10,970 bases of DNA from Lachnospiraceae bacterium UBA3732 (lineage in GTDB: Bacteria > Bacillota > Clostridia > Lachnospirales > Lachnospiraceae). This document shows positions 6,883 through 10,970 of the stretch, one piece after another (the stretch's first letter is position 1; the number at the start of each line of letters is the position of its first letter). The stretch is from the NCBI GenBank assembly GCA_002372545.1, contig DFHD01000013.1, positions 17,575-28,544 on the forward strand, read 5' to 3'. The notes under the pieces are model-generated. The model was not told where the DNA came from, made no database searches, and saw nothing but the letters and a program-made list of their open reading frames with translations. A program made the position numbers and the translations under genes.

Positions 6883-8442
6883 ATGGCAGAGGAAAAGCTG
6901 AAGAATCCCTTAAAGGGAAACACCCCCACAGTTGATGTTAACCAGCTTCTGAAGGTGCGCCGCGAAAAGCTGGCGGAGCTGCAGGAGGCAGGGCAGGATC
7001 CCTTCCAGATTACAAAATACGATGTATCCTGTCATACGGCAGACGCTAAGGCTGCTTTCGAGGAGAAATTTCCTGCGCCCGCAGAGGGTGAGGAAGCGCC
7101 GGAGATTCCGGAGGAGGAGCTGATCCATGTATCCATCGCCGGCCGGCTCATGTCCAAGCGCGTCATGGGCAAGGCTTCCTTCGGTAATATTCAGGATCTG
7201 AAGGGAAATATCCAGATCTATGTGACCCGGGATGAGCTGGGCGAGGAAAGCTACAAGGGCTTTAAGCGCACAGATATCGGCGATATTCTGGGCATCAAGG
7301 GATACCTTTTCCGCACAAAGACCGGAGAAATCTCCATTCATGCAAAGGAGGTTACTCTTCTCAGCAAGTCTCTTCAGATACTGCCAGAGAAATTCCATGG
7401 CCTCACCAATACGGACATCCGTTATCGCCAGCGCTATGTTGACCTCATCATGAATCCCGAGGTTAAGGATACTTTCATCAAGCGCTCCAGGATCATTGCG
7501 GCCATCCGCCGCTACCTGGATACCCAGGGCTTCATGGAAGTTGAGACACCTATGCTCGTATCAAATGCAGGTGGTGCTGCAGCGCGTCCGTTCGAGACGC
7601 ATTTCAACGCGCTGGATGAGGACCTGAAGCTTCGTATATCTCTCGAGCTTTACCTGAAGAGACTTATCGTAGGTGGTCTTGAAAGAGTTTACGAGATCGG
7701 TCGAGTATTCAGAAACGAGGGTGTTGATACACGTCACAATCCGGAATTCACGCTGATGGAGCTGTATCAGGCATATACCGACTATCACGGCATGATGGAT
7801 CTGACCGAGAACATGTACCGCTATATTGCGCAGGAGGTGCTGGGCACCACGACCATCAGCTATAACGGCGTGGAGATGGATCTGGGAAAGCCCTTCGAAC
7901 GGATCACCATGGTGGATGCCGTGAAGAAGTACAGCGGCGTGGATTGGAACGGGGTGAAGGATCTGGAGACTGCCCGCGCGCTGGCAAAGGAGCACCATAT
8001 CGAATTTGAGGACTTCCATAAGAAGGGCGATATTCTGAACCTCTTCTTCGAAACGTACGTTGAGGAGCATCTCATCCAGCCCACCTTCGTTATGGATCAT
8101 CCCATCGAGATTTCTCCTCTGACCAAGAAGAAGCCGGAGAATCCTGAATATGTAGAGAGATTCGAGTTCTTCATGAACGGCTGGGAGATGGCAAACGCTT
8201 ACTCAGAGCTTAACGATCCTATCGATCAGAGAGAAAGATTTGCGGCTCAGGATGCACTGGCAGACGCAGGTGATGAGGAAGCCAACCACACAGATGAGGA
8301 CTTCCTGAATGCACTTGAAGTCGGTATGCCCCCGACAGGCGGTATCGGTTACGGAATTGATAGACTGGTCATGATCATGACCGACAGCCAGGCTATAAGA
8401 GATGTGCTGCTGTTCCCGACTCTAAAGTCAGAGAAGAAGTAA
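6883..8442 (+). CDS. lysS: Lysyl-tRNA synthetase, class II
   Basis: This 519-residue enzyme charges tRNA-Lys in the cytoplasm. After a charged N-terminal helical region comes the OB-fold anticodon-binding domain (about 80-165), then the class II catalytic core. Motif 1 is near 205-225, motif 2 is VYEIGRVFRNEGVDTRHNPE (269-288), and motif 3 is GIGYGIDRLVM (487-497) with the ATP-binding Arg494. The insertion PAPAEGEEAPEIPEEE (64-79) makes it slightly longer than the usual 490-500 residues. AAGGAG at 6868-6873 is nine bases before the ATG. The end LLFPTLKSEKK is a normal finish for the core enzyme, but its last codons (ATA AGA, CTA AAG TCA) differ from the body of the gene, and mobile-element DNA starts right after the stop. 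The 3' tip is therefore a candidate attachment site. Some related Clostridia, as I recall, have a C-terminal tRNA-binding extension that is absent here. Confidence 0.97.
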   Translation: MAEEKLKNPLKGNTPTVDVNQLLKVRREKLAELQEAGQDPFQITKYDVSCHTADAKAAFEEKFPAPAEGEEAPEIPEEELIHVSIAGRLMSKRVMGKASFGNIQDLKGNIQIYVTRDELGEESYKGFKRTDIGDILGIKGYLFRTKTGEISIHAKEVTLLSKSLQILPEKFHGLTNTDIRYRQRYVDLIMNPEVKDTFIKRSRIIAAIRRYLDTQGFMEVETPMLVSNAGGAAARPFETHFNALDEDLKLRISLELYLKRLIVGGLERVYEIGRVFRNEGVDTRHNPEFTLMELYQAYTDYHGMMDLTENMYRYIAQEVLGTTTISYNGVEMDLGKPFERITMVDAVKKYSGVDWNGVKDLETARALAKEHHIEFEDFHKKGDILNLFFETYVEEHLIQPTFVMDHPIEISPLTKKKPENPEYVERFEFFMNGWEMANAYSELNDPIDQRERFAAQDALADAGDEEANHTDEDFLNALEVGMPPTGGIGYGIDRLVMIMTDSQAIRDVLLFPTLKSEKK

Positions 8443-8482
8443 ACTCAGTAAAATAGCCATTTGTAAGGTGTTCTACTAAGGT

Positions 8483-8543
8483 TGTATGCCAAAATGTATG
8501 CCAATTTGGTACACTATGGTATATAATAATACGGCATTTTGGC
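8483..8543. repeat. Clustered direct and inverted repeats at the element end
   Basis: TGTATGCCAA is repeated directly at 8483-8492 and 8495-8504, a 12-base period. GCCAAAATG (8488-8496) recurs inverted as CATTTTGGC at 8535-8543. The cluster starts 41 bases after the lysS stop codon and before the element's first gene. This placement fits arm-type binding sites of a tyrosine recombinase or excisionase at attL, or an operator for repA. The repeats are seen directly; the function is inferred. Confidence 0.6.
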
Positions 8544-8583
8544 TGTTACTCATAGGAAAACCGAATAAAATGCATTAGCTCTT

Positions 8584-8628
8584 AAGGCACTTTCCTGAAG
8601 GATAATATCCTTTCGGAAGGTGCCTTTT
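8584..8628 (+). terminator. Strong hairpin terminator between lysS and repA
   Basis: The arm 8584-8603 (AAGGCACTTTCC and on) pairs with 8607-8626 over 20 positions with one mismatch and a three-base loop; TTTT at 8625-8628 follows. It would stop transcription coming from lysS before repA. Because the stem is nearly symmetrical and begins with AA, it could also act weakly on the other strand. Confidence 0.82.
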
Positions 8629-8644
8629 CGCTTATAGTTTTAAT

Positions 8645-8656
8645 TTGATATGTCAA
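8645..8656. promoter_or_regulatory. TTGA..TCAA dyad upstream of repA
   Basis: TTGATATGTCAA (8645-8656) is an imperfect palindrome 26 bases upstream of the repA start. Its right half TATGTCAA (8649-8656) recurs at 9729-9736 before tnpV. It may be an operator shared by the two genes; no regulator is identified in the window. Confidence 0.3.
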
Positions 8657-8682
8657 GAATGGCATAAGATGCGGAGGTTGCT

Positions 8683-9714
8683 ATGAGTAACGGATTAGAA
8701 TTCAATTATTATTATGGGAAGGAAGCGGATCAATTTACATTTTATAGGATTCCGAAGCTGCTTTTTACTGATACGCATTTTAAGGGACTTTCTAATGATG
8801 CAAAGCTGCTTTATGGTTTGATGCTGGATAGGATGTCGCTTTCGATAAAGAACGGGTGGCAGGATGATCAGGATAGAACCTATATTATCTATACTGTGGA
8901 ACAGATTGCAGAGGATCTTGGATGTGGCAAAGATAAGGCAGTTAAGGTTTCTGGAGAACTGGATACAATTAAAGGGATAGGTCTGATTGAAAAGGTTAAA
9001 AGAGGTCTTGGAAAGCCGGATATTATATATGTTAAAAGCTTTGTAATAATAAATGATAATTCGGATAATGATGGAATAAAAAGTAATAATACTTCAAAAA
9101 GTGCCTGCAAAGGCAATAATAATAAAGAATTCGGAAAATCAGAATTCAAGGATTCTGAAAATCAGACCTCAAGGGTTCGGAAAAACATATCTCAAGAAGT
9201 CGGTGAAACCGTATCTAATAATACTAATATAAGTGATAAAGACAATAGTGAGAATAATCTTATCAATCTATCCGAAAGAAAAACGGATGGGATGGATAGG
9301 ACAGATTCCCAGCTTCAGAATAAATCAGGTATGTATAGTCTGACTTATGAAGAGTATATAGAGTTCATAAAGGATAATATTGATTATGAGATTCTAAAAC
9401 AGGATTACAGTGATTCAGATATGGAATATGTAGATACCATGGTTGAGCTTATGGCTGAGATAGTTATCACAGGTGGTGATATCATAACTATATCTGATAA
9501 GCACGTTCCCAAATCTATAATTATATCAAGGTTTGAAAAATATGATATGATGACAGTTCAGTATGTTGTTGAATGCCTTCGCAATAATACGAGTGATATC
9601 AAGAATATCAAGAACTATATGCTTGCAACGCTTTATAACGCCCCGATTACTATGAATGCATATTATAAGCAAAAGGTGAATCATGATTTGTATGGATATA
9701 AACAAATTACTTGA
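8683..9714 (+). CDS. repA: Replication initiator protein RepA (RepA_N / DUF6017 type)
   Basis: This 343-residue protein matches the initiators found on low-GC Gram-positive plasmids and clostridial integrative elements, where they are thought to replicate the excised circular form. The N-terminal RepA_N domain (about 8-120) shows the typical FYRIPKLLFTD...LSNDAKLLYGLMLDRMSLS pattern and a winged-helix segment (YTVEQIAEDLGCGKDKAVK). A polar linker rich in Asn, Ser and Lys (about 122-215) includes the SEFKDSENQTSRVRKN stretch I associate with this family. The C-terminal DUF6017-like domain runs from about 218 (SLTYEEYIEFIKDNIDYEIL) to the end. GGAGG at 8673-8677 precedes the ATG by five bases. 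The gene is AT-rich, unlike lysS next door. In repA_N plasmids the origin often lies inside the initiator gene, in the linker-coding part; I see no clear iteron array here. Confidence 0.9.
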   Translation: MSNGLEFNYYYGKEADQFTFYRIPKLLFTDTHFKGLSNDAKLLYGLMLDRMSLSIKNGWQDDQDRTYIIYTVEQIAEDLGCGKDKAVKVSGELDTIKGIGLIEKVKRGLGKPDIIYVKSFVIINDNSDNDGIKSNNTSKSACKGNNNKEFGKSEFKDSENQTSRVRKNISQEVGETVSNNTNISDKDNSENNLINLSERKTDGMDRTDSQLQNKSGMYSLTYEEYIEFIKDNIDYEILKQDYSDSDMEYVDTMVELMAEIVITGGDIITISDKHVPKSIIISRFEKYDMMTVQYVVECLRNNTSDIKNIKNYMLATLYNAPITMNAYYKQKVNHDLYGYKQIT

Positions 9715-9736
9715 CATTTTTAAAATGTTATGTCAA
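9711..9736. promoter_or_regulatory. Inverted repeat TTGACAT/ATGTCAA before tnpV
   Basis: TTGACAT (9711-9717) overlaps the repA stop codon and ATGTCAA (9730-9736) mirrors it across 12 bases. The TTGACA half resembles a -35 box, but the best -10 (TAAAAT, 9738-9743) is too far, with 21 bases between. An operator, or an mRNA hairpin ending repA, is as likely as a promoter. Confidence 0.35.
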
Positions 9737-9764
9737 CTAAAATAATTAAGGGAGGAGAAAAAAG

Positions 9765-10118
9765 ATGCTTATACCTTATAGACAAGAGGGGGATTATCAA
9801 ATTCCAGATTTTAAGATGGAAGAACTTGAGGGTGAAGACCTGACAATATATGGATTGATGAGAATGGATTTCTTAAAAACTTACCATACTCCGCTTTATA
9901 TAGCAAAATTGTTGACTGGTGAAATATATAAAGAATGCCTAGAATTTCAGAAGCAGGCTGAAGAACGAGATGAAAGAATAACAAAAAGCTTTATGGAGAG
10001 AGAGGGCGTCAACGAAGCTTTAAAGACGGAAGACCAGATGGAATGGGTGAAGCGTATGACATCCATTCGCGCTAGAGTAATGGAAATAATGCTGTCTGAG
10101 ATGGTATTTGTATTATAG
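9765..10118 (+). CDS. tnpV: TnpV-family transposon-encoded protein
   Basis: This 117-residue protein resembles TnpV, named from the clostridial mobilizable transposon Tn4451 and common in related conjugative elements. The recognisable pattern is an N-terminal YRQEGDYQIPDF, a middle GLMRMDFLKTYHTPLYIAKLLTGEI helix pair, and the closing EWVKRMTSIRARVMEIMLSE segment. It is soluble and mostly helical, with no membrane segment. Its biochemical role is not established; it is not the recombinase. GGGAGG at 9750-9755 supports ATG 9765. It lies 50 bases after repA and 17 bases before the next gene, consistent with one operon. Confidence 0.85.
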   Translation: MLIPYRQEGDYQIPDFKMEELEGEDLTIYGLMRMDFLKTYHTPLYIAKLLTGEIYKECLEFQKQAEERDERITKSFMEREGVNEALKTEDQMEWVKRMTSIRARVMEIMLSEMVFVL

Positions 10119-10135
10119 AGAAGGGAAGGGATAGT

Positions 10136-10477
10136 ATGGGTAAAGGATATAAGGCTACATATTCACTGCTTGAAGCGCCATTTATATTTGTAAACGATGA
10201 GAATATCAACGATCTGCCTGAGGATCTAAAGAAGGTGGTTGTGAACTGGAAATATAAAGCAGATAGATATCGACGAAAATATAAGGATAACAAATGGTAT
10301 TGTCCTGTCAAATCAGCCAGTGAGCAATTTAGATATAATGATGTAAATTACGTGATGACACCGGAACTTTTCGATGCAACTTCAGATTTCTTCGAATATC
10401 TGATGCTTAGTGGGTGTGAGGATGATCTGGTTGAAATAGGTGCCGAGGCTGTTTTTTGCAATGCAATGATTGATTAA
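10136..10477 (+). CDS. Unrecognised small acidic element protein
   Basis: I do not recognise this 113-residue protein. It has no membrane segment or signal peptide. The N-terminal third (LLEAPFIFVNDENINDLPEDLKKVVVNW) looks like a small folded unit, the middle is basic and aromatic (KYKADRYRRKYKDNKWYCP), and the C-terminal part (MTPELFDATSDFFEYLMLSG and on) is acidic and helical. There are three cysteines (in KWYCP, SGCED and VFCNA), too scattered for an obvious metal site. GAAGGGAAGGG upstream (10122-10132) provides a ribosome site, and the gene follows tnpV by 17 bases, so it is probably translated with it. A nucleic-acid or partner-binding accessory role is possible from the basic patch, but this is only a guess. 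Confidence 0.75.
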   Translation: MGKGYKATYSLLEAPFIFVNDENINDLPEDLKKVVVNWKYKADRYRRKYKDNKWYCPVKSASEQFRYNDVNYVMTPELFDATSDFFEYLMLSGCEDDLVEIGAEAVFCNAMID

Positions 10478-10499
10478 GGATAGTATTATTAATTAGGGT

Positions 10500-10583
10500 A
10501 TGGCAAAAAGATTCAAGAGAATATTGTATCTCGTTGATAGAAATGTTCTTGGTGAGCAGACCAATGAGTCCAGACCTATGTGA
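10500..10583 (+). pseudogene. Short HsdR-like helicase fragment (27 codons)
   Basis: ATG 10500 opens a 27-codon frame ending at TGA 10581-10583. Its first 20 residues, MAKRFKRILYLVDRNVLGEQ, closely follow the conserved segment after the Walker A motif in type I restriction HsdR and related DEAD/DEAH helicases (KRILFLVDRNALGEQ type). The last seven residues do not continue the family pattern. There is an in-frame TAG at 10494-10496, and neither the Walker A nor the DEAH box is nearby, so this is at most a remnant, left perhaps by loss of a restriction-system cargo. It could also be a real micro-ORF with chance similarity. AGGG at 10495-10498 abuts the ATG, too close to be a good ribosome site. 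Confidence 0.45.
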
Positions 10584-10630
10584 GTAACATATATTGGCAA
10601 AAAGAAAATGCCGGTGTATGTTACTTTTTT
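10584..10630 (+). terminator. Strong hairpin terminator after the first element operon
   Basis: The arm 10584-10599 pairs with 10609-10624 over 16 unbroken positions (13 Watson-Crick, 3 G-T), with the nine-base loop AAAAGAAAA and six T residues at 10625-10630. It starts immediately after the TGA of the HsdR-like fragment and would end the repA-tnpV transcript. Confidence 0.88.
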
Positions 10631-10678
10631 ATTAGAGTAAGAGAGTGCTGGAAAGGGATGTATAAAGAAGATTAACCA

Positions 10679-10723
10679 AGCGTCCGGGATGGCAAGATAC
10701 CATTTCGGGCGCTCTTATTTTAT
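10679..10723 (+). terminator. Second terminator-like hairpin, possible attenuator
   Basis: AGCGTCCGGGATGG (10679-10692) pairs with CCATTTCGGGCGCT (10700-10713) over 14 positions including G-T pairs, with loop CAAGATA, then CTTATTTTAT. It lies 48 bases beyond the previous terminator and about 90 bases before the next gene. A five-codon ORF (ATG 10658 to TAA 10673-10675) ends just before the stem. It may insulate the following operon or act as an attenuator in its leader. Confidence 0.75.
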
Positions 10724-10815
10724 CGGAAACAGAATAAATTTTACACCTTTTTTACGAGGATAGGATATTTGGTTTTACATGATCTTGATAGCATATCTTC
10801 AAGGAGGTGAGCTAC

Positions 10816-10970
10816 ATGAAGAGACTATGGAATGTAATCAATGAAATGAAAATTAAGAAAGAAATCAAGAATAAACTCTATTTAGGAGTATTGATTGCAA
10901 TAAATATTGTAATGGGTGGAGTGGCATGGCTGTTGTTTGGGAGGTTGGTTTTACCGGGAACAGAGTGGCT
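10816..10970 (+). CDS. Small membrane protein, 5' part, cut by the window end
   Basis: ATG 10816 has a perfect AAGGAGGTGA at 10801-10810, one of the best ribosome sites in the window. The 51 visible codons run open to the edge. They encode a basic amphipathic start (MKRLWNVINEMKIKKEIKNK) and then a hydrophobic stretch (about residues 21-43, LYLGVLIAINIVMGGVAWLL), that is, a membrane helix or uncleaved signal anchor with positive residues inside. The family is not recognised. TTTACA at 10740-10745 with TAGGAT at 10761-10766 is a weak promoter candidate. Being first after two hairpins, it may open the next operon of the element. Confidence 0.7.
   Translation, partial: MKRLWNVINEMKIKKEIKNKLYLGVLIAINIVMGGVAWLLFGRLVLPGTEW

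Larger units (their letters stand above)
8395..10970. mobile_element. Left end of an integrative (conjugative or mobilizable) element at lysS
   Basis: From the lysS 3' end the sequence switches from GC-rich to AT-rich and from C/G-ending to A/T-ending codons. The gene content becomes a RepA_N-type initiator, a TnpV-family protein and unknown small genes, the usual left-end cargo of clostridial conjugative and Tn4451/Tn1549-like elements. Repeats that could be recombinase-binding sites lie at 8483-8543. The exact boundary is not visible because the other attachment site is outside the window; 8395-8460 is the likely range. No integrase, relaxase or type IV secretion gene is in view, so whether it is conjugative, mobilizable or decayed cannot be decided here. 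Confidence 0.75.

Noticed and set aside
7561..7760. Possible recombinant patch inside lysS with different codon choice
   Set aside because: The difference in codon use is slight by eye and the protein is uninterrupted; without a relative to compare there is not enough support.
9711..9743. Promoter for tnpV with -35 TTGACA
   Set aside because: The only -10-like hexamer is 21 bases away, and the box is half of an inverted repeat overlapping the repA stop, so an operator or mRNA hairpin is equally likely.
10784..10803. Hairpin CTTGATA...TATCTTCAAG that could hide the ribosome site of the last gene
   Set aside because: The stem is short and broken by a three-base bulge, too weak to claim regulation.

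Overview
The window looks like chromosome of an anaerobic Firmicute in class Clostridia, most likely a gut Lachnospiraceae. The support is a T-box-controlled thrS, Gram-positive Shine-Dalgarno sites, sigma-A type promoters, a cytoplasmic GH3 beta-glucosidase, a tRNA without encoded CCA, and clostridial conjugative-element genes. Positions 1-8442 are GC-rich housekeeping sequence. From the 3' end of lysS onward the DNA becomes visibly AT-rich, uses A/T-ending codons and carries mobile-element genes.

Housekeeping part. A small four-helix membrane protein (70-615) starts with TTG. A GH3 glycosidase follows (709-3027). Next is a strong promoter and a threonine T-box leader with specifier ACC and a large terminator hairpin. 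It controls thrS (3645-5504), whose product lacks the usual N-terminal TGS domain. A flavin split-barrel (pyridoxamine-phosphate-oxidase-like) protein lies 47 bases after thrS. A second strong promoter drives a tRNA-Leu(CAG) gene with greA immediately behind it, so the two probably share a transcript that ends at a clear terminator. An 18-bp direct repeat separates this unit from lysS (6883-8442).

Mobile part. Just past lysS are clustered direct and inverted repeats of a TATGCCAA/GCCAAAATG motif, a strong hairpin terminator, and then genes typical of clostridial integrative conjugative or mobilizable elements. These are a RepA_N/DUF6017-type replication initiator (repA), a TnpV-family protein and an unrecognised 113-residue protein. 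After them comes a 27-codon ORF that resembles a short piece of a type I restriction HsdR helicase, then two tandem terminator-like hairpins and the start of a small membrane protein cut by the window edge. No integrase, relaxase or conjugation gene is visible, so the element class is inferred from repA and tnpV. The lysS 3' end is the probable integration site, and the rest of the element should lie to the right.

No complete new system is evident. The points most worth a second look are the lysS/element junction with its repeat cluster, the HsdR-like fragment followed by paired hairpins, the roughly 120-nt structured extension in front of the T-box, the TGS-less ThrS, and the unrecognised element gene at 10136-10477.
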